DNA from: Rhizobium sp. Q54
GTDB taxonomy: Bacteria > Pseudomonadota > Alphaproteobacteria > Rhizobiales > Beijerinckiaceae
NCBI GenBank assembly: GCA_945903655.1
Contig: CAMDOY010000284.1
Coordinates: forward strand, 1 to 5,182
DNA: 5,182 nt
Reading direction: 5' to 3'
Numbering within the stretch: position 1 is the first letter of the stretch; each line of letters starts with the position of its first letter. Shown here piece by piece: positions 1 to 5,152 of this stretch. Made by a program: the position numbers and the translations under genes. Below the pieces are notes generated by a model, which ran no database searches, had not been told where the DNA came from, and saw only the letters and a list, made by a program, of their open reading frames with translations.

Positions 1-5
1 ACAGC

Positions 6-50
6 TTTGGGCAAGAGGGCCCAAACCTGCCCACCCCGCCCACAGCGGGG
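6..50. repeat. two tandem GC-rich hairpins
   Basis: A perfect 7-bp inverted repeat (TTTGGGC at 6-12, GCCCAAA at 19-25, 6-nt loop) is followed by a perfect 6-bp one (CCCCGC at 34-39, GCGGGG at 45-50, 5-nt loop). Neither is followed by a T-run on either strand, so a canonical intrinsic terminator is not supported. They may belong to the 3' end of a gene lying left of the window, or to a small extragenic palindromic repeat. The inverted repeats are seen directly; any role is inference. Confidence 0.4.
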
Positions 51-91
51 CAAATGCAGAAGCAGGCAGCCCGAAAGCGGACATTTGAAGA

Positions 92-177
92 GCTACCTAA
101 ACCGGACATCTATAGAAGCTATCGACAGGATCATTATTTTTCTGTCGCGTGCACATGAAATGTCAGTTTTAGGTAGC
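92..177. repeat. nested imperfect inverted repeat, about 86 bp
   Basis: The outer arms are 92-111 and 158-177, matching at 17 of 20 positions. The outermost ten bases, GCTACCTAAA and TTTAGGTAGC, pair perfectly. Inside lies a second perfect 6-bp pair, CGACAG at 123-128 and CTGTCG at 142-147. The GGACAT word in the left arm also occurs just outside the element (79-84, within CGGACATTT). The architecture resembles a miniature inverted-repeat element or an extragenic palindrome. No transposase is encoded and no clear target-site duplication is visible at the edges. It could also be a structured leader in front of the degenerate frame that starts near 180. Confidence 0.4.
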
Positions 178-179
178 AC

Positions 180-531
180 ATGGTTGTCTCGGTTTTTGGA
201 TCGGAGAGGCCGCATGTTACCGGGGAGGATGGGCTGATCGACCGTTGGCGCGGACGGGTGAGCGCCCGCGCAGCGGACGAGGCGGAGGCCGCATGGGTGG
301 CGGAGATGTTCGGTACCCGTAATTTCGATTTTCGGATCCAACACTTCCACGAACAGATCGTGGGTATTCCGATGGCGAGCGGGAAGCCTTGCTGGCTTTA
401 TCAAGAGCGACGTCAAGGGCAGCTGGATGCCACCGACCGGCACGCAATATGTGGTGACTACCGACCCCGGGCATATCACCAGCCTTTACAATAACCTCCA
501 CATACCGCTGAGCGACTGGGCGAATGCATAG
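180..531 (+). pseudogene. possible frameshifted coding remnant, family not recognised
   Basis: Two overlapping open stretches look like pieces of one gene. The first runs from ATG 180 in one frame and contains an acidic/alanine helix followed by the segment FDFRIQHFHEQIVGIP, ending around 385. The second continues in the next frame from about 389 with AGFIKSDVKGSWMPPTG, then TTDPGHITSLYNNLHIPLSDW, to a TAG at 529-531. Removing one base near 388 would join them into a single protein tail of about 116 residues. The second piece has an ordinary, non-low-complexity composition, which is why I list it. I do not recognise a family. It may equally be chance open frame, since codon third positions are only moderately GC-biased and no strong Shine-Dalgarno precedes 180. 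Confidence 0.25.
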
Positions 532-970
532 AGGCCTCTGGCTGCGAATTTTTCAGCGTTGCGCACCGCCCGAGCATAACACTGTCTAAAGCCCAAACTG
601 AGAAGCACCGCCCCTGTTTTAGGGGGCCGTGGTCCAAGGACCGCGATCCGCCTCATCTAGGAAAAGGCCCAAGGGACCCGGCTGGGGATTGGTGCAATGG
701 TCCTTGGTCCAACGGCCCAGCTCCCTCCCCTACGGACCACGGCCCTCACTCCAAGGCCAAGGGTCCAAGGCCAGAGGAACAAGGTCCACGGTGCAAGATC
801 CAACATTCGAGGTCCGGGCCGCGATCCAAGCGGCCCGGACCGATGTCCCTGGCCCATCGACCATGCCACGGCCGCCTGGGTCGATTTCAGAGGTCAAGGT
901 TCCGAGTTGAAAGCCCAAGTACCAAGTTTGCTGCGGCCTCGAGATCAGGACGCCCCTCCGTGCCAACACT
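532..970. other. intergenic stretch with degenerate GGTCCAAGG word cluster
   Basis: No credible gene is seen. Both strands are open for long runs, but the conceptual proteins are low-complexity (Pro, Arg, Gly, Ser) and resemble no family. The DNA is dominated by variants of one 9-base word: GGTCCAAGG at 631-639 and 762-770, GGCCCAAGG at 666-674, GGTCCTTGG at 699-707, GGTCCAACGG at 706-715, GGCCAAGGG at 755-763, GGTCCACGG at 783-791 and GATCCAAGCGG at 823-833. CCGCGATCC occurs at 641-649 and again at 819-827. A small perfect hairpin (CCCCT 611-615, AGGGG 621-625, loop GTTTT) precedes the cluster. Confidence 0.5.
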
Positions 971-1027
971 GATGAGACATCGACCCGCCGGAAGTTTACC
1001 CTTGAGGGCGACAGGTGAAACATCGAC
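971..1027 (+). repeat. 14-bp direct repeat pair before IS3-type orfA
   Basis: GATGAGACATCGAC (971-984) and GGTGAAACATCGAC (1014-1027) match at 12 of 14 positions and start 43 bp apart. The second copy touches the orfA start codon. AGGTG inside it, about 11 bases before ATG 1028, could serve as the ribosome binding site. The pair probably lies in the left-end region of the IS3-type element and may be a transposase-binding or terminal sequence, but the terminal inverted repeat cannot be fixed without the other end. Confidence 0.3.
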
Positions 1028-1351
1028 ATGGTCATGCCCCGCACGACAAGCACAACTCCCCTATCCGCCGGTGGCGCTGAAGGCGAGGAAGGCCGCAGGC
1101 CGACGCTGGTTTCAGCGCCACCGGCGGCGTCGCCTGAACTTCTTGACCGGCCGCGCCGCCGACGGACATTCACCGCGGCCGATAAGGTCCGGATCTTGGC
1201 CGAAATCGACCGCGCCGGGCCCGGCGGCGGCGGTGCCATCCTGCGACGCGAGGGGCTCTATTCATCGGCTCTCACCGATTGGCGTCGCCAACGTGATGCC
1301 GGCGCTTATGAAGCGCTCAAGGCGGTCAAGCGCGGCCCCATCTGCGGGTGA
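1028..1351 (+). pseudogene. IS3-type transposase OrfA, truncated 3' end
   Basis: This is the small first protein of an IS3-like insertion sequence, the DNA-binding subunit that recognises the element's ends. After a divergent Pro/Thr/Ala-rich leader of about 40 residues comes a basic patch (RPRRRRTF), then the helix-turn-helix domain typical of the HTH_Tnp_1/IS911 group. It carries the hallmarks FTAADKVRIL, ILRREGLYSSALTDWRRQR and finally AVKRGP. Related OrfA proteins normally continue after the KRGP motif. Here homology stops at about 1339 and three unrelated codons (I, C, G) lead to a stop that lies inside the neighbouring IS630 fragment. No OrfB with the DDE domain follows, so the copy cannot transpose on its own. 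The start could be ATG 1028 or the in-frame ATG 1034. Family assignment is from recognised motifs; the IS subgroup is not determined. Confidence 0.75.
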
Positions 1352-1942
1352 TCTTGTTCTTCTGTCCGATGCGCGCTTCATCAGCGAACCAGATTTCTAT
1401 ACTGGCTGCGTCTACCCTCTTTTCCCGCGCGATTTCGTCCAGACGCGCGGAGAACTTTTTTTATATTCTTCAATTGCTCCCTCGGTTTGATCATGATGTT
1501 TGGGACGGGCGGAGAGCTTGCGATAACCCAAGGCCCGCAGCTCCCGGCTCAGGGTCTGTTTGGACACCACAACCCGAAACTCCTCGAACAACCATTGGCA
1601 GAGATCGACGATACGCCAGCGAACCACGCCGTGGATGGCGGGAACCGGGCCGCTCTCGACAATGGCGGCAAGCGCTTCTCGATGCGTGTTGTTGAGCCGT
1701 GAAGGTTGTCCAGGCTGCTTGCGGTCGATGAGGCCATCTGGCCCAAGTTCGTTGAACTTCACCACCCAATCGCGGATGATCTGTCGCGTCACCCCACCGA
1801 TCTCCGCAACCCTGGTCCGGGTCGCGCCCTCGTAAATCGCAGCCAAGGCCAGAAGCCGCCGGGCCTGCGGCCCGTTCTTCGAGCCCTTGGCGGCGAGCCG
1901 CAACATACGTGCGTCAAAATCACCCCGAAGCTCCAAAGCCAT
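1326..1942 (-). pseudogene. IS630-family transposase, C-terminally truncated, -1 frameshift
   Basis: This is a transposase of the IS630/Tc1-mariner group, which cuts and pastes DNA at TA dinucleotides. From ATG 1942 it begins MALELRGDF. It shows a helix-turn-helix region with ARRLLALAAIYEGATR, VAEIGGVTRQIIRDWV and FNELGPDGLIDR, then the linker GVVRWRIVDLCQWL and LSRELRALGYRKLSARP. At GAIEEYKK the frame meets an A7 run (T7 at 1456-1462) and stops at 1412-1414. Reading one base back restores the family sequence, with ARLDEIAREKRVDA and IWFADEARIGQKNKITRRW, which includes the first catalytic Asp of the DDE triad. Homology ends at about 1336 and a stop follows at 1326-1328. The remaining DDE residues are missing, so the protein is dead. 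An upstream in-frame TTG at 1975 is a less likely start. Confidence 0.85.
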
Positions 1943-1975
1943 GGCGAACCTGCCGCGTTCGCCATGTTGAATCAA

Positions 1976-2040
1976 AAACCAAGTGATTTGGGAATCGGGG
2001 ACCTATCAAAAAACACAGAGTCAGGATTTCCGGGATTTGG
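1976..2040 (-). mobile_element. IS630-type element, transposase-proximal terminal region
   Basis: Between the transposase start and the monooxygenase remnant lie about 100 bases that code for nothing. Read on the minus strand from the outer edge, the sequence after TA begins CCAAATCCCGGAAATCCTGA and continues into an A/T-rich stretch. That arrangement suits the terminal inverted repeat of an IS630 element. The dinucleotide at 2041-2042 is TA, the obligatory target of this family, and monooxygenase-like coding resumes at that point. The opposite terminus has been deleted, so the repeat cannot be confirmed within the window. The boundary is inferred from where coding homology resumes and from family target preference. 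Confidence 0.45.
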
Positions 2041-2187
2041 TATGAGATCGAGCCTGTATTCGACTTCGTCGAACAGGCCGTGCCCGAATTGCAGTGGCGC
2101 GGGATCTTCCGTAGGGAATACGAAGGTGCCACCCTGCGCGAGAACTTGGGCTTGCCGCGGCCCGAAAACTGGTTTTTCACGAAATAG
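2041..2187 (+). pseudogene. LLM-class flavin monooxygenase (NtaA/SnaA/DszA type), C-terminal remnant
   Basis: Only the last 48 codons remain. The tail carries the pattern I associate with the C-terminus of NtaA/SnaA/DszA-family luciferase-like monooxygenases: FDFVEQAVPELQ, a short linker with RGIFRREYEG, then TLRENLGLPRPEN before the stop. Full-length members are roughly 430-460 residues and use reduced flavin from a partner reductase to oxidise aminopolycarboxylates, sulfur heterocycles and related compounds. The flavin- and substrate-binding barrel is entirely missing, because the left edge coincides with the presumed IS630 end at a TA. It converges on the VOC gene, the two stop codons being 15 nt apart. 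In life it was probably a neighbouring catabolic gene on the opposite strand. Identification rests on a short but characteristic tail. Confidence 0.6.
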
Positions 2188-2202
2188 GCGCAGCATGCGG
2201 CT

Positions 2203-2766
2203 TTAGCGCTGCGTGTTGGGCCAATCGTGCGCGAGTTTCAGCCATGGCACGGTGCCCACGCCCGGATCGCCGGTCACCAGCGTTTCGCCCTCGTAGGGCT
2301 CCCAGGTGCAGATTTCCAGCTTGTGTCCCTCCGGGCTTTGGAAATAGGCGGAGACCACATCGATGCCGCGATGCCTGTAGGGACCGGCGACGGGAATGCC
2401 CAGGGAGCGCAGGCGCTCGATATTGCCCTTGAGATCGGCGGCGGTGACGAGGAAGGCCTGATGGGGGGGGGAGTTGGGATCATCCTTGCGGATGATCATC
2501 TTGCCATCCGCAGGCTCCGCGCATTGCATCAGCACATTGCCTACGCGGATGAAGATATGCTTCGCGCGGCCCATCTTGCGGTCGGTTTCATCAAAGCCCG
2601 CATAATAATAGGGCTTGCCGCCAAGCACCTCGCGAATGAAGCGCTCCATGAGTTCAATGTTCTGTGTCGGCAGGGCGAAATGGTCAATGCTGCCCAGACC
2701 AAACGCGTTACTCACATCGACAAAACGCTGGCCGTCGCGCGCATTTATGTTCTGCAATTCACTCAT
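2203..2766 (-). CDS. VOC-superfamily protein (glyoxalase/extradiol dioxygenase fold)
   Basis: A 187-residue protein with the paired beta-alpha-beta-beta-beta modules of the vicinal oxygen chelate superfamily, whose members bind a divalent metal and act as dioxygenases, lyases, isomerases or resistance proteins. Module one begins at SIDHFALPTQN (His29). Module two begins at PHQAFLVTAADL (His102) and ends with SPEGHKLEICTWEPYE (Glu151). His29, His102 and Glu151 are the expected 2-His-1-carboxylate ligands. Gln81 or Glu84 could supply a fourth, glyoxalase-like position. No signal peptide is visible, so it is cytoplasmic. The start ATG has AGGATG 8 nt upstream, preceded by an A8 run, and lies 23 nt after the binding-protein stop, so the two are likely co-transcribed as the last operon gene. 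A C9 run sits just before the His102 codon. The substrate is unknown; beside binding proteins and a monooxygenase remnant, ring cleavage or a related catabolic step is a guess. Confidence 0.85.
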   Translation of the reverse strand: MSELQNINARDGQRFVDVSNAFGLGSIDHFALPTQNIELMERFIREVLGGKPYYYAGFDETDRKMGRAKHIFIRVGNVLMQCAEPADGKMIIRKDDPNSPPHQAFLVTAADLKGNIERLRSLGIPVAGPYRHRGIDVVSAYFQSPEGHKLEICTWEPYEGETLVTGDPGVGTVPWLKLAHDWPNTQR

Positions 2767-2774
2767 GTCGTCGA

Positions 2775-2787
2775 CATCCTTTTTTTT
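2775..2787 (-). promoter_or_regulatory. A8-preceded Shine-Dalgarno of the VOC gene
   Basis: On the minus strand, eight adenines run directly into GGATG, giving AAGGATG 8 nt before ATG 2766. The A-tract stands out in an otherwise GC-rich operon and lies within the 23-nt gap after the upstream stop codon. A-rich sequence ahead of a Shine-Dalgarno usually keeps the site unstructured and favours initiation. This site supports the chosen start. Confidence 0.55.
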
Positions 2788-2789
2788 GC

Positions 2790-3845
2790 TCAGCGCGCCC
2801 TGCGAACATAAGGTCCAAGCGAAGCCACGGCCTTTTGCGCAAAGCTGACGTCCAGCAATTGATCCGGTTTCACCTTGCCGGAGATCTGCCCATCGGAGAC
2901 CAGAAAATCCCAGTCGATGGCAACGCTCTTCATGTTGATCTTGCCATTGGGATCAACCGAATGGGAGAACATTGATCGCAATTGTTTCGGCGTCATCCGG
3001 AACTCTCGCTCAAAGGCGCTGATGATGTCATCGTTCCCCGTCGAGAGCAGGCCCTTATCATCCAGCGCATCGTTGTAGTCGCGCATGCCGCGCATCAAGG
3101 CGCGCATGAAACGATCACCCACTTCGCGCCGATCTTCGAGGAGCGAGGGACCATAGAGGAAAACCGTAACGACATAATTGGGGAAATAATCATTGGTGTT
3201 CATGAAGCGGACGCCCACCTTGTCTTCGACAAGCGCGGTCGCGAAAGGCTCGCCCATCAAGGTGACGTCAAGCGCCTTGTTCTTGAGCGCCATCGCCTGC
3301 TTGGTGTAGTCCATATAGACCACGTCGACATCAGACATTTTGAGCCCGGCGCTGCGCAGCCCCGCCTCCAGCAGCGTCGTCACCGTGATACCCTTCGCGA
3401 TGATCGCGAACTTCAGCCCCTTGAGATCCTTCAGGGACTTGAAGCGACCGCTGTCGATTAGATCCTGCCGCACGAAAATCGTGATATAGGGAATGCCATC
3501 GGTGGTGTGCGAGCGGTCGGCCACCGCCTTGATGTTGATGTAGCGATCAACCCCATTGTAGAGCGCCGCCGAGATGGACCCGCCCGCCACATCGATCTGC
3601 TTGCTGGCGAGCGGCACGATGGTCTGCGACGCCGAGGCGAAGATGACCTTCTCGATGTCGATATTCTCCGCCTTGAAATATCCGCGCTCCATCGCCACGA
3701 TCATGGGCGCGTCGGCGAGGCCTGCGGTCATCGCCACGGTCACCTTGTCATTGGCGGCGAGGGCGGGCGCACAGATGAGGCTGGCGGCGCCGCCTGCAAC
3801 AACAGATCTGCGACTGAAATGGGGAGCTAAACCCGTCACTTTCAT
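2790..3845 (-). CDS. ABC transporter substrate-binding protein, NMT1/SsuA-like, Tat-type leader
   Basis: A 351-residue periplasmic binding protein of the NMT1/SsuA/ThiY type, which captures small organic ligands (sulfonates, thiamine precursors, aromatic acids) for an ABC importer. The N-terminus has a twin-arginine-like leader: SRRSVVAGG at residues 11-19, a hydrophobic stretch, then APALA with likely cleavage near residue 30. Cys25 is not in a proper lipobox. The mature part opens KVTVAMTAGLADAP and has MERGYFKAENIDIE, PLASKQIDVAGGSIS, SLKDLKGLKFAI and ALKNKALDVTLMGEPFA, the usual lobe-one and hinge landmarks of the family. ATG 3848 and ATG 3845 are adjacent. GGAGG at 3851-3855 is 2 nt from the first and 5 nt from the second, so 3845 is preferred. 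It lies 32 nt after the TAXI-type gene and 23 nt before the VOC gene. No ATPase or permease is in view, and the ligand is undetermined. Confidence 0.85.
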   Translation of the reverse strand: MKVTGLAPHFSRRSVVAGGAASLICAPALAANDKVTVAMTAGLADAPMIVAMERGYFKAENIDIEKVIFASASQTIVPLASKQIDVAGGSISAALYNGVDRYINIKAVADRSHTTDGIPYITIFVRQDLIDSGRFKSLKDLKGLKFAIIAKGITVTTLLEAGLRSAGLKMSDVDVVYMDYTKQAMALKNKALDVTLMGEPFATALVEDKVGVRFMNTNDYFPNYVVTVFLYGPSLLEDRREVGDRFMRALMRGMRDYNDALDDKGLLSTGNDDIISAFEREFRMTPKQLRSMFSHSVDPNGKINMKSVAIDWDFLVSDGQISGKVKPDQLLDVSFAQKAVASLGPYVRRAR

Positions 3846-3877
3846 CATGCCCTCCGCGCGTGTTTTTCTGGTTTCAA

Positions 3878-4828
3878 TCAAAGATAGTTCTTTTCCCGAT
3901 AATAGCGTTCCGCGCCGGGATGCAGCGGGATGGGCAGATCGCGACAAAGCTGGCTCATGTCGATCTTGCCGGTGAGGCCCGAGCCTGGTCTGTCCATGAC
4001 CCGGTTTATCGCTTCTTTCTGCTCGTCGATGGCCATGGTGACGAAATAGGCAAAATCGTCCGGCAGATGGGCGGCGCAATACATGAGCCAGCCGCTGAAA
4101 TCGAGGGTCTGCACATCTTCCTCAAGGCCGGGGAACAGGCCCTTGGCCAGCACTCCGCGCCGCCATCCCAGTTGCTCGAACCGCGCCATGATATCGTCAT
4201 CGATGGGCAGAAAGACCATGTCATGTTCGCTGGTTAGTTTCTTCCAGCGCAGGGTCATGATGGCTTCATCGAAGATGGCGTCGAAATCTTCCGACACGGG
4301 TGCGCCTGCGCCGCTGAGCATGCGCGGACGGTCGCGCAGAACCTTGCCGCCCCAGGCCTCAATGTCGGCAAAACCAAACCCGTAGGCGTTCATCACCTTT
4401 TCCGCACACCAGGAGCCGGAATGGTTTGTTTCGAGCAGCGGCGTCGAGACGCGCAGGGGATATTTGCGCTCGAGGATGTCGCGGAAACTGCGGATGCCCG
4501 TTTCCTTGCGCACAGCGAAGACCATGCGGTCGTTGTGGGGATAGTTGGCGATGGCGCGCAGCGGCAGGGGCTTGTCGAAGGGTGCCGCGCCATCGAGCGC
4601 GAGTTTCGCCACCCAGTCCGGCGTGGTGATGGCGACATGGTAGTCCCCCGCCGCCGTCTCGCGGCACCCGTCGAAGATGCTGCGACCGGGTTCCGTGGCT
4701 GTAACGGACACGCGCGTGCCCTGGGGTAAAACGCTGTAATAACCGCCGAGCCACAGGGCGAGCTGGCCGCACAGGGGCATCCAGTTGACGCCGCTGCCCA
4801 GGAACTTCAACTCGCTTGCGATGATCAT
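3878..4828 (-). CDS. TAXI/TRAP-type solute-binding-like protein without a signal peptide
   Basis: A 316-residue protein related to TAXI-family (TRAP-associated extracytoplasmic immunogenic) binding proteins, which have the bilobal periplasmic-binding fold. Landmarks are GVNWMPLCGQLALWLGG near the N-terminus, ITTPDWVAKLALDG at 67-80, NDRMVFAVRKETG at 99-111, KYPLRVSTP at 122-130, FGFADIEAWGG at 151-161, FDAIFDEAIMTLRWKK at 182-197, RRGVLAKGLFPG at 223-234, FSGWLMYC at 244-251, MAIDEQKEAI at 265-274 and the tail PLHPGAERYYRE. The start is set by GGGAGGG at 4836-4842, 7 nt before ATG 4828. An upstream in-frame ATG at 4909 adds 27 residues with no family character and a poorer site. No cleavable leader is evident, so it may act in the cytoplasm as a sensor or an enzyme built on the binding-protein fold. 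First gene of the three-gene operon. Confidence 0.8.
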   Translation of the reverse strand: MIIASELKFLGSGVNWMPLCGQLALWLGGYYSVLPQGTRVSVTATEPGRSIFDGCRETAAGDYHVAITTPDWVAKLALDGAAPFDKPLPLRAIANYPHNDRMVFAVRKETGIRSFRDILERKYPLRVSTPLLETNHSGSWCAEKVMNAYGFGFADIEAWGGKVLRDRPRMLSGAGAPVSEDFDAIFDEAIMTLRWKKLTSEHDMVFLPIDDDIMARFEQLGWRRGVLAKGLFPGLEEDVQTLDFSGWLMYCAAHLPDDFAYFVTMAIDEQKEAINRVMDRPGSGLTGKIDMSQLCRDLPIPLHPGAERYYREKNYL

Positions 4829-4835
4829 CTTCAAG

Positions 4836-4842
4836 CCCTCCC
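4836..4842 (-). promoter_or_regulatory. ribosome binding site deciding the TAXI-type start
   Basis: GGGAGGG on the minus strand ends 7 nt before ATG 4828. This near-ideal Shine-Dalgarno argues for the 316-residue form over an extension to ATG 4909, whose best upstream match is AGGAT about 11 nt away. Confidence 0.7.
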
Positions 4843-4921
4843 GGTGCCACCCGGTGTTGACCCCGTGTGCGGCAACATTGCGTTGCGCCGCCTTTTGAAG
4901 GGCGAACATTGATTGGTCTTG

Positions 4922-4951
4922 ATCCTAGTACTGATTCACCATTTTTGACAA
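4922..4951 (-). promoter_or_regulatory. candidate sigma-70-type promoter of the three-gene operon
   Basis: On the minus strand TTGTCA (4946-4951, five of six consensus -35 bases) is separated by 18 nt from TAGGAT (4922-4927, four of six -10 bases). Initiation would fall near 4915, leaving a leader of roughly 85 nt before ATG 4828. The -10 element overlaps the TAG stop of the 75-codon frame, so the promoter straddles the edge of what may be a mobile-element remnant. It is a consensus match only, and short matches like this occur by chance. Confidence 0.3.
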
Positions 4952-5152
4952 GCCTGAGGCTGAGCAGTCATTTACGGGTTTGCCTCCCGGGGCCTCGCGG
5001 GTGGTTCCGCCTTTGACCGCTTGCTCGGCATTCAGGGCGTTCCCTTGGCCCCTTGGTCGTGTCCCCTTACGTGGTGTAGCAGGACGGGAGCCAGTCGCCT
5101 GCGAAGCGCGCTCCCATAGCGCCTTAGCGAGCGGGCAGCTGTCGGTGGTCAT
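4925..5152 (-). pseudogene. 75-codon open frame, likely mobile-element remnant
   Basis: The frame runs from ATG 5152 to TAG 4925. The peptide is rich in Arg, Pro, Gly, Lys and Thr (ALWERASQATGSRPATPRKG, then AEQAVKGGTTREAPGGKP, then NDCSASGLSKMVNQY), with no hydrophobic core and no membrane segment. It is not a typical folded protein. The style resembles the translated RNA region lying just upstream of group II intron reverse transcriptases, but no reverse transcriptase motif (for example YADD) is present, because the open frame ends at 4925 and the operon begins. The DNA has small hairpins, including 5086-5091 with 5110-5115 and 5108-5112 with 5118-5122, compatible with a structured RNA. No good Shine-Dalgarno precedes ATG 5152. 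The group II intron link is from memory and unproven; a real small protein is a less likely alternative. Confidence 0.3.

Noticed and set aside
629..910. 93-codon open frame (+) in the GGTCCAAGG-rich stretch
   Set aside because: The product is low-complexity, driven by repeated words in the DNA, and the opposite strand is equally open.
843..1490. 215-codon open frame (+) across the transposase fragments
   Set aside because: It overlaps the recognisable OrfA in another frame and runs through the IS3/IS630 junction, so it is a shadow frame.
2189..2213. Inverted repeat CGCAGC/GCTGCG between the converging monooxygenase remnant and VOC gene, considered as a bidirectional terminator
   Set aside because: The stem is only 6 bp with a 13-nt loop, overlaps the VOC stop codon and has no T-run on either strand.
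2227..2811. 194-codon open frame (+) opposite the VOC gene
   Set aside because: It is antisense to a gene with clear fold motifs, metal ligands and a Shine-Dalgarno, and has no family features of its own.
2982..3461. 159-codon open frame (+) opposite the ABC binding protein
   Set aside because: It is a typical mirror frame of a GC-rich gene, rich in His/Arg/Glu from the complementary codons.
2790..4079. 429-residue version of the NMT1-type binding protein starting at 4079
   Set aside because: The extra N-terminus overlaps the conserved 3' part of the TAXI-type gene in another frame and would bury the Tat-like leader internally. The GGAGG next to ATG 3845/3848 marks the real start.
3878..4909. 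343-residue version of the TAXI-type protein starting at ATG 4909
   Set aside because: The added 27 residues have no hydrophobic leader or family motif, and the GGGAGGG before ATG 4828 is far better placed. It is not fully excluded.
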